Source: Micromonospora lupini str. Lupac 08
GTDB lineage: Bacteria > Actinomycetota > Actinomycetes > Mycobacteriales > Micromonosporaceae
DNA: 51,004 nt
Assembly: GCF_000297395.2 (NCBI RefSeq)
Contig: NZ_HF570108.1
Location: 275,170-326,173 of the forward strand
Reading direction: 5' to 3'
This document shows positions 25,713 through 34,105 of the stretch, piece after piece. The position numbers and the translations under genes are program-made. How positions within the stretch are numbered: the stretch's first letter is position 1; every line of letters begins with the position of its first letter. The notes below the pieces were generated by a model. It did not search any database. It had not been told where the DNA came from and saw nothing but the letters and a program-made list of their open reading frames with translations.

Positions 25713-27322
25713 CCGCGTTCACCGGCACCCGGCACCTGATGCGGCTGATCCTGCGGCGGGACCGGGTCGTGCTGCCGATCTGGGTCCTCCTGCTGGCCGT
25801 GCTGCCGGCCAGCTACGCCGGCACGTACGCCGGGCTGTACCCGACCGCCGCCGAGCGGGCCGCGTACCTGGACAGCACGGCGAGCAACCCGTCGATCGTC
25901 GCGCTGCTCGGGCCGGTGTTCGGCGACAGCGTCGGCGCGCTCACCGTCCAGCGGGCCGGTCTGCTGGTGCTGATCGCCGCGCTGGTCAGCGTGCTGACTG
26001 TCGTACGACACACCCGCACCGAGGAGGAGGCCGGCCGGCGGGAGTTGCTCGGCGCGACTGTCCTCGGCCGGTACGCCGGTCTGACGGCGGCGCTGCTGGT
26101 GACGTACGCCGCGAATGTGCTGCTCGGCCTGCTCATCGCCGGCGGTCTGGTCGCCGCGGGTCTGCCCGGCGCGGGTTCGCTGCTCTTCGGCGCCGGGTTG
26201 GCGCTCACCGGCGTCGCCTTCGCCACGGTCGGCGGCCTGGCCGCGCAGCTCACCGAGGGCGCCGGCGGCGCGCGCGGCATCGGCCTGGGTGTGCTCGGGT
26301 TGGCCTTCGTGCTGCGGCTGGCGGGCGACGCCGGAGGATCCGGCGGCACGGGTGGAAAGGCCGAGTGGCTGAGCTGGCTCTCGCCGCTGGGCTGGGCGCC
26401 CCGGGGGCGGGCCTTCGCCGGTGAGCGTCCGTGGGTGCTGCTGCTGCCGGTGCTGTTCGCCGCGGTGGTCGCGCTCGTCGCGTACCCCGTCTCGGTGCGC
26501 CGGGACCTCGGCGCGGGGGTGCTGCCGCCGCGGCTCGGTCCGGCCACCGCCGGTCCGGGGCTGGCCGGTCCGTTCGGCCTGGCCTGGCGGCTGCACCGCG
26601 GCCAACTGCTCGGCTGGACCGTCGGCTTCGGGCTGCTCGGTCTGGTGCTGGGCGGCGCGGCGGACGCGGCCGGCGAAGCGGTGCAGGGCAACGAGCAGAT
26701 CGCCGAGATCATGGCCCGGCTGGGTGGCACGTCGGCGCTCGCCGAGGCGTACCTCGGTGGCACGTTGAGCCTGACCGCGTTGGCCGCCGCCGGGTACGGC
26801 ATCCAGGCCGCGCTGCGGGCGCGGGCGGAGGAGACCGCCGGGCGGGCCGAACCGCTGCTCGCCACGGCGGTGAGCCGGACCCGCTGGCTGGCGGCGCACC
26901 TGCTCTTCGCGCTGCTCGGCCCGGTGGTGGTGCTTGCCGTGGCCGGCCTGACGACCGGGCTGGCGTACGGCCTCAGCGTGGGCGACGTCGGCGGTGAGCT
27001 GCCCCGACTGCTCGGCGCCGGGCTGGCCCAGGTGCCGGCGGCGTGGGTGCTCGCCGGGCTCGCGGCGCTGCTGGTGGGCTGGCTGCCCCGGTTCTCCTCG
27101 GCGGCGTGGGCGGTGCTCGCCGGCTGCCTGCTGCTCGGTCAGATCGGCGCGGTGCTGAAGCTGAGCCAGTGGGCGCTGGACCTGTCCCCGTTCACGCACA
27201 CCCCACAGGTCCTCGGCGACAACTGGACAGCAACCCCGCTGGCAGCCCTGACGGTGATCGCAGCGGCCCTGCTAGCGCTGGCCCTGCGCACCTTCCACAC
27301 CCGAAACATCCCCACCCCCTGA
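25709..27322 (+). CDS. ABC-2 type exporter permease
   Basis: 537-residue inner-membrane protein with about 12 hydrophobic segments in two similar halves ([20 protein letters not shown] at the start, [20 protein letters not shown] at mid-length), so it is an internally duplicated permease. Such fused permeases with a BcrA-like ATPase export antibiotics such as tetronasin in actinomycetes. The substrate here is not known. It is translated with the ATPase through an ATGA overlap and followed by a strong palindrome at 27339-27399. Confidence 0.87.
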   Translation: MTAFTGTRHLMRLILRRDRVVLPIWVLLLAVLPASYAGTYAGLYPTAAERAAYLDSTASNPSIVALLGPVFGDSVGALTVQRAGLLVLIAALVSVLTVVRHTRTEEEAGRRELLGATVLGRYAGLTAALLVTYAANVLLGLLIAGGLVAAGLPGAGSLLFGAGLALTGVAFATVGGLAAQLTEGAGGARGIGLGVLGLAFVLRLAGDAGGSGGTGGKAEWLSWLSPLGWAPRGRAFAGERPWVLLLPVLFAAVVALVAYPVSVRRDLGAGVLPPRLGPATAGPGLAGPFGLAWRLHRGQLLGWTVGFGLLGLVLGGAADAAGEAVQGNEQIAEIMARLGGTSALAEAYLGGTLSLTALAAAGYGIQAALRARAEETAGRAEPLLATAVSRTRWLAAHLLFALLGPVVVLAVAGLTTGLAYGLSVGDVGGELPRLLGAGLAQVPAAWVLAGLAALLVGWLPRFSSAAWAVLAGCLLLGQIGAVLKLSQWALDLSPFTHTPQVLGDNWTATPLAALTVIAAALLALALRTFHTRNIPTP

Positions 27323-27338
27323 CCCCCGCTCTCACCGC

Positions 27339-27399
27339 GTTGATCATGAGGTTGACGGGCGATCTGGTGCCCAAACGACCCGTCAACCTCATGATCAAC
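27339..27399. repeat. Palindromic extragenic element (TGATCA type), hairpin
   Basis: Perfect 21-bp arms (27339-27359 and 27379-27399; GTTGATCATGAGGTTGACGG is the first 20 nt) around a 19-nt loop. It shares TGATCA-N-GAGGTT with the element at 10593-10656 and lies just after the permease stop. Confidence 0.8.
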
Positions 27400-27411
27400 C
27401 CCGAGAGAGCA

Positions 27412-27448
27412 GGGGGGTGGGGGGAGGTGGGGGAGGGCGGGGGCGGGG
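27412..27448 (+). other. G-run tract between convergent genes
   Basis: Six runs of three to six G on the plus strand with 1-4 nt between them, ending exactly at the STAS gene stop codon. The pattern fits a G-quadruplex. Confidence 0.55.
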
Positions 27449-27784
27449 TCAGCCGGTGGGTTGGTCGTTGCGGATCATCAGGGCGCTGCGCAGGCCGGTG
27501 ATGTCCAGGACGCGGATCAGGAAGTCGCCCACGTGGGTGAGCATCAGCAGGCTCTGCGCGTGACTGGCCTTGCGGCTGAGCACCACGAGCGTGCCCAGGC
27601 CCTGCGAGTCGCAGAAGGTGACGCCGCCGAGGTCGAGCACGATCCGCGGAGGCGGGTCGGCCAGCACCTCGTTGACCACGGTGCTGAGCTGGGCGGCCGT
27701 GAGCATGTCGATCTCACCGGCCAGGCGCAGCACTGCTTCGTCGCCCGTCCGGTGTAGCGTGATGGACAGTTCGGCACGATCCAC
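27449..27784 (-). CDS. STAS-domain anti-sigma factor antagonist
   Basis: 111-residue cytosolic SpoIIAA/RsbV-like protein: one STAS domain with the phospho-acceptor motif FCDSQGLGTLVV (Ser about 58) and a typical start (LHRTGDEAVLRLAGEIDMLT). When unphosphorylated the family frees a sigma factor from its anti-sigma kinase. The GTG at 27784 follows a TAGGCT box by 6 nt. It is divergent from hemL and lies downstream of the second signalling cluster; no kinase is adjacent. Confidence 0.9.
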   Translation of the reverse strand: MDRAELSITLHRTGDEAVLRLAGEIDMLTAAQLSTVVNEVLADPPPRIVLDLGGVTFCDSQGLGTLVVLSRKASHAQSLLMLTHVGDFLIRVLDITGLRSALMIRNDQPTG

Positions 27785-27790
27785 CCGGTC

Positions 27791-27796
27791 AGCCTA
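27791..27796 (-). promoter_or_regulatory. Leaderless -10 box of the STAS gene
   Basis: TAGGCT on the minus strand, 6 nt before the GTG at 27784. Confidence 0.45.
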
Positions 27797-27948
27797 GCGC
27801 GATCCCGCCGACCCGGCCTGTCGAGGCCGCGAGCCGCCGCCCCACCCGCATGCGGGCTGGTCGCAGGCACCGGCGGCGGGTGAGCCTGGTAACCCCGGCC
27901 CGGGGTGGCTGCCGGTTGACCGCCCGGCGCTGACACAATGGCGGCATC

Positions 27949-29286
27949 GTGACCGACATCGTTTCCGCCGGAAGAGGCCGTTACCCGGCCGACGCGCCGG
28001 CCTCCGAGGCCCTGTTCGACCGCGCCCGCGCCATCGTGCCGGGCGGGGTGAACTCCCCCGTGCGCGCCTTCCAGGCGGTCGGCGGCACCCCGCGATTCAT
28101 GGTCCGTGGCGAGGGCCCGTGGCTGTACGACGCCGACGGTCGCCGCTATGTCGACCTGGTCTGCTCGTGGGGGCCGCTGATCCTCGGGCACGCCCACCCC
28201 GAGGTGGTGGAGGCCGTCCAGGCCGCCGCCGCCAAGGGCACCAGCTTCGGCACGCCCACCCCGGGCGAGGTGGAGCTGGCCGCCGAGCTGGTCGACCGGA
28301 CCCCGATGGAGCAGGTACGCCTGGTCAACTCCGGCACCGAGGCCACCATGTCGGCGATCCGGCTGGCGCGCGGTTTCACCGGCCGCTCCAAGATCGTCAA
28401 GTTCGCCGGCTGCTACCACGGGCACGTCGACGCGCTGCTCGCCTCCGCCGGGTCCGGCGTGGCCACCCTGGGCCTGCCCGACTCACCCGGCGTGACCGGC
28501 GCGGCGGCAAGCGAGACGATAGTCCTTCCGTACAACGACATCCGGGCCGTCGAGGAGGCGTTCGCCGCCGAGGGCCCGCACATCGCCGCGGTGATCACCG
28601 AGGCCGCCGCCGGCAACATGGGCGTGGTGGCGCCCCGCGACGGGTTCAACCAGCAGCTCGCCCGGATCGCGCACGCGCACGGCGCGCTGCTCGTGGTGGA
28701 CGAGGTGATGACCGGGTTCCGGGTCTCCCGCGCCGGGTGGCACGGCCTCGACGCCTCCGATGCCGACCTGTGGACGTACGGCAAGGTCATGGGTGGTGGC
28801 CTGCCCGCCGCGGCCTTCGGCGGGCGCGCGGACATCATGGCGCGTCTCGCGCCGGCCGGCCCGGTCTACCAGGCCGGCACGCTCTCCGGTAACCCGCTTG
28901 CCTGCGCCGCCGGCCTGGCCACCCTGCGGCTGGCCGACGACGTGCTGTACCGCAAGCTCGACGACACGGCCGACGTCGTGGGCAAGCTGGCGTCCGACGC
29001 GCTGGCCGCCGCCGGGGTCCCGCACCGACTGTCGTACGCGGGCAGCATGTTCTCGATCTTCTTCACCGACGCCGACGTCGTCGACTACGACAGCGCGCGC
29101 ACCCAGCAGGTGCCGGCGTTCAAGGCGTTCTTCCACGCGATGCTCGCGGCCGGCGTCTACCTGCCGCCGAGCGCGTTCGAGTCGTGGTTCGTGTCGGCGG
29201 CGATCGACGACGCCGCTCTGGAGCACATCGCCGCAGCGCTGCCCACGGCGGCGAACGCGGCGGCAGCGGCGGGTCACGGTGGGTAG
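27949..29286 (+). CDS. hemL: Glutamate-1-semialdehyde 2,1-aminomutase
   Basis: PLP enzyme converting glutamate-1-semialdehyde to 5-aminolevulinate, the last step of the C5 route to heme. The 445 residues show the family start ([20 protein letters not shown]), the cofactor region [15 protein letters not shown], the phosphate-site motif [18 protein letters not shown] and the PLP lysine in [11 protein letters not shown]. Length matches the family (about 430). The GTG start follows a short leader; an in-frame ATG is not available. It is first gene of the heme and cytochrome c block, with no clear hairpin before the next gene. Confidence 0.96.
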   Translation: MTDIVSAGRGRYPADAPASEALFDRARAIVPGGVNSPVRAFQAVGGTPRFMVRGEGPWLYDADGRRYVDLVCSWGPLILGHAHPEVVEAVQAAAAKGTSFGTPTPGEVELAAELVDRTPMEQVRLVNSGTEATMSAIRLARGFTGRSKIVKFAGCYHGHVDALLASAGSGVATLGLPDSPGVTGAAASETIVLPYNDIRAVEEAFAAEGPHIAAVITEAAAGNMGVVAPRDGFNQQLARIAHAHGALLVVDEVMTGFRVSRAGWHGLDASDADLWTYGKVMGGGLPAAAFGGRADIMARLAPAGPVYQAGTLSGNPLACAAGLATLRLADDVLYRKLDDTADVVGKLASDALAAAGVPHRLSYAGSMFSIFFTDADVVDYDSARTQQVPAFKAFFHAMLAAGVYLPPSAFESWFVSAAIDDAALEHIAAALPTAANAAAAAGHGG

Positions 29287-29349
29287 CGTGAGCGCGAGGA
29301 GTGAGCCGCTCTTGCGAGCCCCGCAGTCGGGAACAGAGGGAGCGCAGCC

Positions 29350-29997
29350 TTGAGCAAGACGGTGGTCCACGTGCTTCGGCACGGCGAGGTGCACAACCCC
29401 GACCAGATCCTCTACGGGCGGCTGCCCGGTTTCCGCCTGTCCGAGCTGGGCGTGCAGATGGCCAAGGCCGCCGCGGAGGGTCTCGCCGATCGGGAGATCG
29501 TGCACGTGGTGGCCAGCCCGCTGGAGCGCGCCCAGCAGACCGCCGAGCCGATCGCCGCCCAGTTCGGGCTGCCGGTCGGGGTGGACGAGCGGCTGATCGA
29601 GAGCGCCAACTGGTTCGAGGGCAAGAAGGTGTCCCCGGGTGACGGGTCCTTCCGCGACCCGCGCAACTGGTGGGTGCTGCGCGACCCGGTGACGCCGTCC
29701 TGGGGTGAGGCGTACCGGGTGATCGCCGAGCGGATGTTCGCCGCCGTGCACGCCGCCCGCGTCGCCGCCGAGGGGCGCGAGGCGGTGCTGGTGTCGCACC
29801 AGCTCCCGATCTGGACGCTGCGTCGCCACGTGGAGCGCAAGCGGCTCTGGCACGACCCGCGCAAGCGGCAGTGCGGGCTGGCGAGCCTCACCTCGTTCCA
29901 CTTCGACGGCGCGAAGGTTGCGGGCATCGGCTACAGCGAGCCGGCCGCGCACCTCATCGCCCTCTCCGCGACAGCCCGGACGGCCAAGGGGGCCTGA
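29350..29997 (+). CDS. Histidine phosphatase family protein
   Basis: 215-residue phosphoglycerate-mutase-like enzyme: catalytic RHG motif LRHGEVHNPDQILYG at the N-terminus, the second arginine in ASPLERAQQTAEP, and the second histidine in VSHQLPIW. Substrate unknown. The start is a TTG at 29350 with AGGGAG 9 nt upstream, and the residues before it in frame do not look conserved. It ends in TGATG with the next gene, so it belongs to the cytochrome c maturation operon, an association seen in other actinomycetes. Confidence 0.85.
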   Translation: MSKTVVHVLRHGEVHNPDQILYGRLPGFRLSELGVQMAKAAAEGLADREIVHVVASPLERAQQTAEPIAAQFGLPVGVDERLIESANWFEGKKVSPGDGSFRDPRNWWVLRDPVTPSWGEAYRVIAERMFAAVHAARVAAEGREAVLVSHQLPIWTLRRHVERKRLWHDPRKRQCGLASLTSFHFDGAKVAGIGYSEPAAHLIALSATARTAKGA

Positions 29998-30563
29998 TGA
30001 CCACCCGGAGGTGGACCGCGGGTCTGCTCGCCACCGTCGCCGCGGTGGCGCTGGCCGGCTGCTCCTCCGGGGGCAGCGAGGAGAAGAGCTGCACCAGCGA
30101 CGGCCTCACGATCACCTGTGCGCCGGACGAGCGGTCGAAGACCCCGAAGGTGACAGGTGAACTCCTCACCGGCGGCCAGTACGACGTCTCGCAGGCACGC
30201 GGGCAGGTCGTGGTCGTCAACTTCTGGGGTTCCTGGTGTGCCCCCTGCCGGGCGGAGGCCGACGACCTGGAAGCCACCTACCAGGCCACCAAGGCGTCCG
30301 GGGTGACCTTCCTGGGGGTCAACGTGCAGGACAGCAGGGACAAGGCGATCGCCTTCGAGCAGGGGCGGGCCACCTACCCGAGCATCTTCGACCCGTCCAG
30401 CCGCCAGGCGCTGAACTTCGACATCCCGCCCAACACCACGCCGGCGACAGTGGTCCTCGACCGTGACGGCCGGATCGCCGTGGTGATCCGTCGCGCCGTG
30501 ACGCAGGACGAGCTGAAGCCCATCGTCGAACGGATCGCGGGCGAGAAACCGGCGCCGAACTGA
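29997..30563 (+). CDS. TlpA/ResA-like thiol-disulfide lipoprotein
   Basis: 188-residue extracytoplasmic thioredoxin-fold protein. The signal peptide ends in a lipobox LAGC (Cys22), so it is probably membrane-anchored outside the cell. The redox centre WGSWCAPC (Cys81, Cys84) and the cis-proline region PPNTTPATVV are intact. In System II cytochrome c maturation, ResA keeps the apocytochrome heme-binding thiols reduced. The ATG at 29997 overlaps the phosphatase stop, and the stop overlaps the ccdA start. An additional cysteine pair (Cys32, Cys41) lies after the lipobox. Confidence 0.9.
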   Translation: MTTRRWTAGLLATVAAVALAGCSSGGSEEKSCTSDGLTITCAPDERSKTPKVTGELLTGGQYDVSQARGQVVVVNFWGSWCAPCRAEADDLEATYQATKASGVTFLGVNVQDSRDKAIAFEQGRATYPSIFDPSSRQALNFDIPPNTTPATVVLDRDGRIAVVIRRAVTQDELKPIVERIAGEKPAPN

Positions 30564-31387
30564 TGGGTGAGACCTTCGAGGAGCTGGCCCGCAGCGGGCC
30601 GCTGGTGCTCGCCATCGGCGCGGCGGCGCTCGCCGGGCTCGTCAGCTTCCTCTCCCCGTGCGTGCTCCCACTCGTTCCCGGCTACCTGTCGTACGTCACC
30701 GGTCTGGCCGGCGCGGACCTGGAGGGTCGGCGGCCGGCGGCTGATCCCACACCGGCCAGCGAGGGCGGCGGGGGCGTCGCTCTGCGCGAGCGCGCCGGGA
30801 CCGTCGCGCTCAAGGGCCGGGTGCTCGCCGGCACCCTGCTCTTCATCGCCGGCTTCACAGTGGTCTTCGTCGCCACCGCGATCCTGTTCGCCAGCATCGG
30901 TCGGGTCTTCTTCGACTACAAGCGCGAACTTCAGATCGGCGTCGGCGTGTTGATCATCGTGCTCGGCCTGGGCTACCTCGGCATGATCCCGGCGCTGCAA
31001 CGCGAGTTCCGCATCTCCCGGCTGCCGTCGGCCGGCCTGCTCGGCGCACCCGTGTTCGGCGCGGTCTTCGCGCTCAGTTGGGTGCCGTGCACCGGCCCGA
31101 CGCTCGGCGCGGTGATGGGCATGGCCGCCACCAGCGGTCAGAGCGACCGCGCGGTGGTGCTCGCCGTGGCGTACTGCCTCGGTCTGGGGATACCGTTCGT
31201 CGTCTTCGGGCTGGGCTTCGAGCGCCTGCTCGGGGTCTTCCGCGCCATCCGGCGCAACAGCCGCTGGGTCACCCGGGTCGGCGGCGCCCTGCTCATCCTG
31301 GTCGGCCTCGCGCTGGTCACCGGCGGATGGCAGAGCTTCGTGATCTGGTTGCAGACCACCGTCGGGGTGGGCGAGGTGAGCATCTGA
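30563..31387 (+). CDS. ccdA: Cytochrome c biogenesis membrane protein CcdA
   Basis: 274-residue six-helix membrane protein that carries reducing power from cytosolic thioredoxin to ResA-like proteins outside. The two redox cysteines sit in the expected helices: Cys33 in FLSPCVLPLVPGYLSY and Cys176 in SWVPCTGPTLG. A roughly 35-residue glycine/alanine-rich cytosolic loop after the first helix (about 50-85) is longer than in Bacillus CcdA. It is coupled to its neighbours by one-base TGATG overlaps on both sides. Confidence 0.93.
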   Translation: MGETFEELARSGPLVLAIGAAALAGLVSFLSPCVLPLVPGYLSYVTGLAGADLEGRRPAADPTPASEGGGGVALRERAGTVALKGRVLAGTLLFIAGFTVVFVATAILFASIGRVFFDYKRELQIGVGVLIIVLGLGYLGMIPALQREFRISRLPSAGLLGAPVFGAVFALSWVPCTGPTLGAVMGMAATSGQSDRAVVLAVAYCLGLGIPFVVFGLGFERLLGVFRAIRRNSRWVTRVGGALLILVGLALVTGGWQSFVIWLQTTVGVGEVSI

Positions 31388-33042
31388 TGACTGTCGTCGA
31401 CGACCGACCGGAGACCGTGGCCCCGGCGCCGCGACGCCGGCCCAACCGGCTGCTGGCCCTGCTGCGCAACTCGTGGCGGCAGCTCACCAGCATGCGTACG
31501 GCGCTGATCCTGCTCTTCCTGCTGGCCGTCGCCGCGATCCCCGGTTCGGTGCTGCCGCAGCGCGGGATCAGCCCGGAGAAGGTCAACAAGTACTTCACCG
31601 ACCACCCGGACTGGGCACCCCGACTGGACCGGATCGGCGCGTTCGAGGTCTTCGGCTCGGTCTGGTTCTCCGCGATCTACCTGCTGCTGTTCACGTCGCT
31701 CATCGGCTGCATCACGCCCCGGCTGCGCGACCACGTCCGGTCGCTGCGCTCCCGGCCACCTGTCGCGCCCAAGCAGTTGGCGCGACTGCCGCAGCACGCC
31801 GTCCTGCCCGCCCCGGCCGGTGGCGTGGCCGCCGTCGCCGATGTGCTGCGCAAGCGACGCTGGCGGGTCGAGGTCCGCGGCGACGAGGTCTCCGCCGAGA
31901 AGGGCTACCTCAAGGAGACCGGCAACCTGCTGTTCCACACCTCGCTGATCGCGGTGCTGATCGGTGTCGCGCTCGGCTCGTGGTACGGCTGGAGCGGCAA
32001 CCGGCTGCTCGTGGCCGGCGCGGACAACGCGTTCTGCAACACCCGCCAGCAGTACGCCGAGGCCAAGCTCGGCCCCCGCGTCGACAGCGCCGACCTGCCC
32101 CGCTTCTGCCTGCGGCTGGACGACTTCCAGGCCCGGTTCCTGCCGTCCGGCCAGCCGGAGTCCTTCAACGCCCGGGTGACAGTCGACGGCCCGGACGAGC
32201 CGACCCGCAGCGCGGACTTCTCGGTGAACTCGCCGCTGCGCCTCGCCGACGCGAGTGTCCACCTGCTCGGCCACGGGTACGCCCCGGTGATCCGCTACAC
32301 CGACCGGTTCGGCAACAGCCAGGTCAGTGACGAGCCGTTCCTGGCCACCGGTGACAGGGGGCTGACCGGCGAGGGAGTGGCCCAGTTCCCGGACGCCAAC
32401 GTCGACCCGGCCACCGGCAGGCGGGCACCGGACCAGCAGGTGGCGTTCAGCGGCATCTACCTGCCCACGGCCCCGCAGCAGGGCCCGTTCGTCCGCTCGG
32501 AGTACCCGACCGAGCGCAACCCTGTGCTGAACCTGGTCGCCTACCGGGGCAACCTGGGCCTGGACGCCGGCATCCCCGGCTCGGTCTACCAGCTCGACCA
32601 GCGGCAGGTCCGCAACGGCAAGGTCAAGGAGATCGGCAGCAAGCTGCTCCGCAAGGGCGAGACCTGGACGCTCGACGACGGCAGCACCGTCCAGTTCCTG
32701 GGCACCGAGCGGTACGTCACGCTCTCCATCCGGCACGACCCCGGCTCGATGCCGCTGCTGCTGAGCTGCGGCACCCTGCTGGTCGGGCTGATGGGCTCGC
32801 TGTTCGGTAGGCGTCGCCGGGTGTTCTTCCGGGTGGCGTCGACCGACCCCGGGAACGGATCTCCGACGGGCGGTAGTAGCTTGATGGAGGCCGGTGGGTT
32901 GCCGCGCACCGACTATCCAGGGTTCGCCGACGAGTTCGCCCAGCTCGTCACCGCTGTGAGCGGTGCCGACCGGGCTGCCGAGCGGGCCGGCACCGACGCT
33001 GACTCCAGCGACCGGGCCGGTGTGCGAGAAGGGACCGAGTGA
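31387..33042 (+). CDS. resB: Cytochrome c maturation protein ResB (Ccs1)
   Basis: 551-residue subunit of the System II heme-delivery and cytochrome c synthetase complex. It has a basic N-terminus, TM helices at about 36-56 and 96-116 (WFSAIYLLLFTSLIGCITPR), a third at about 180-198, a large external domain, and a last TM at about 455-475 (LLLSCGTLLVGLMGSLFG). The family motif LRSMRTALILLFLLAVAAIPGS-type start is present as SMRTALILLFLLAVAAIPGS. The ATG at 31387 overlaps the ccdA stop; the frame is open upstream but only in the antisense of ccdA codons. Confidence 0.93.
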   Translation: MTVVDDRPETVAPAPRRRPNRLLALLRNSWRQLTSMRTALILLFLLAVAAIPGSVLPQRGISPEKVNKYFTDHPDWAPRLDRIGAFEVFGSVWFSAIYLLLFTSLIGCITPRLRDHVRSLRSRPPVAPKQLARLPQHAVLPAPAGGVAAVADVLRKRRWRVEVRGDEVSAEKGYLKETGNLLFHTSLIAVLIGVALGSWYGWSGNRLLVAGADNAFCNTRQQYAEAKLGPRVDSADLPRFCLRLDDFQARFLPSGQPESFNARVTVDGPDEPTRSADFSVNSPLRLADASVHLLGHGYAPVIRYTDRFGNSQVSDEPFLATGDRGLTGEGVAQFPDANVDPATGRRAPDQQVAFSGIYLPTAPQQGPFVRSEYPTERNPVLNLVAYRGNLGLDAGIPGSVYQLDQRQVRNGKVKEIGSKLLRKGETWTLDDGSTVQFLGTERYVTLSIRHDPGSMPLLLSCGTLLVGLMGSLFGRRRRVFFRVASTDPGNGSPTGGSSLMEAGGLPRTDYPGFADEFAQLVTAVSGADRAAERAGTDADSSDRAGVREGTE

Positions 33043-34019
33043 TGTCCGCGCTCTCCGACAATCTGGTGACCTTCGCGATCCTGACGTACCTGATCGCGAT
33101 GATCAGCCACGCCGTCGAGTACGCGCTGGGCAACGCGCGTACCCGGGTCGCCGTGGCGTCGCCCGCCCGCGAGCTGGTGGGTGCGGGGGTCGGCGCCGGT
33201 GGCGGCGTCATCCCGGAGCCGCCCGCGTACGTCCCGCCCTCGCCCGATGCCTCGGCGCGTCGGGCCCGGATCGCCGGCCTGGTCGCGGTGGGTGCGACCG
33301 CGCTCGCCGCCGTACTGCACCTCGCGGCGCTTGTCACCCGCGGTCTCGCGGCGGACCGGATGCCCTGGGGCAACATGTACGAGTTCGTGCTCACGGTGAC
33401 GTTCATCGGGGTGACGGCCTGGCTCGTGGTGCTCTGGAAGCGGCCTATGCTGCGCAAGCTCGGGCTGTTCCTCACCCTGGTCATGGTGCTGCTGGTGGCC
33501 ACCGCCGAGCTGGTCCTGTACGTGCCGATCGTGCCGCTGGTGCCGGCCCTGAACTCGTACTGGTTCGTCATCCACGTCTCGACGATCGTCTTCGCGTCCG
33601 GCATCTTCCTGGTCGGCGCGGTGCCGGCGGTCGGCTTCCTGATGCGCAACGGCTACGAGCAGGGCAAGCGGAGCTTCCCGTACACCCTGGCGAAGCGGCT
33701 GCCCGGCGCGGTCGGCCTGGAGCGGTTGACCTTCGCGCTGCACGCGTTCGCCTTCCCGGTCTTCACGTTCGCGGTCATCGCCGGCGCGATCTGGGCCGAG
33801 GCGGCCTGGGGTCGGCCGTGGGGCTGGGACCCGAAGGAGACCTGGGCGTTCATCTCCTGGGTGGTCTACGCCGGCTACCTGCACGCCCGTGCCACGCCAA
33901 GCGTCAAGCGCAACGTGGCCACCTGGCTCGCGGTGCTCGGCTTCCTCACCATGCTGATGAACCTGTTCGGCGTGAACATCTTCTTCACCGGCCTGCACTC
34001 GTACGGCGGGCTGAGCTGA
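33042..34019 (+). CDS. ccsB: Cytochrome c biogenesis protein CcsB/ResC
   Basis: 325-residue polytopic membrane protein, the heme-handling half of the System II complex. The WWD-type domain is visible as WGRPWGWDPKETWAFISWVV, with GNMYEFVLT and a conserved histidine in WFVIHVSTIVFA. About eight TM segments. The ATG at 33042 overlaps the resB stop (TGATG); a GTG at 33039 would add one residue. GAAGGGA lies upstream at good spacing. It is the last gene of the block and is followed by a strong hairpin at 34037. Confidence 0.93.
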   Translation: MSALSDNLVTFAILTYLIAMISHAVEYALGNARTRVAVASPARELVGAGVGAGGGVIPEPPAYVPPSPDASARRARIAGLVAVGATALAAVLHLAALVTRGLAADRMPWGNMYEFVLTVTFIGVTAWLVVLWKRPMLRKLGLFLTLVMVLLVATAELVLYVPIVPLVPALNSYWFVIHVSTIVFASGIFLVGAVPAVGFLMRNGYEQGKRSFPYTLAKRLPGAVGLERLTFALHAFAFPVFTFAVIAGAIWAEAAWGRPWGWDPKETWAFISWVVYAGYLHARATPSVKRNVATWLAVLGFLTMLMNLFGVNIFFTGLHSYGGLS

Positions 34020-34036
34020 CCCGACCAACGTGAGAA

Positions 34037-34070
34037 CGGGCCGGCCACGGAGTTGTCCGTGGCCGGCCCG
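34037..34070. terminator. Strong hairpin between ccsB and the convergent secreted-protein gene
   Basis: Perfect 15-bp stem CGGGCCGGCCACGGA with loop GTTG and its complement, 17 nt after the ccsB stop and 36 nt from the stop of the opposite gene. It can act in both directions. Confidence 0.85.
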
Positions 34071-34105
34071 ATTCGTGGTGGGCCCGATTCGTCGTGGTGG
34101 CTCGG

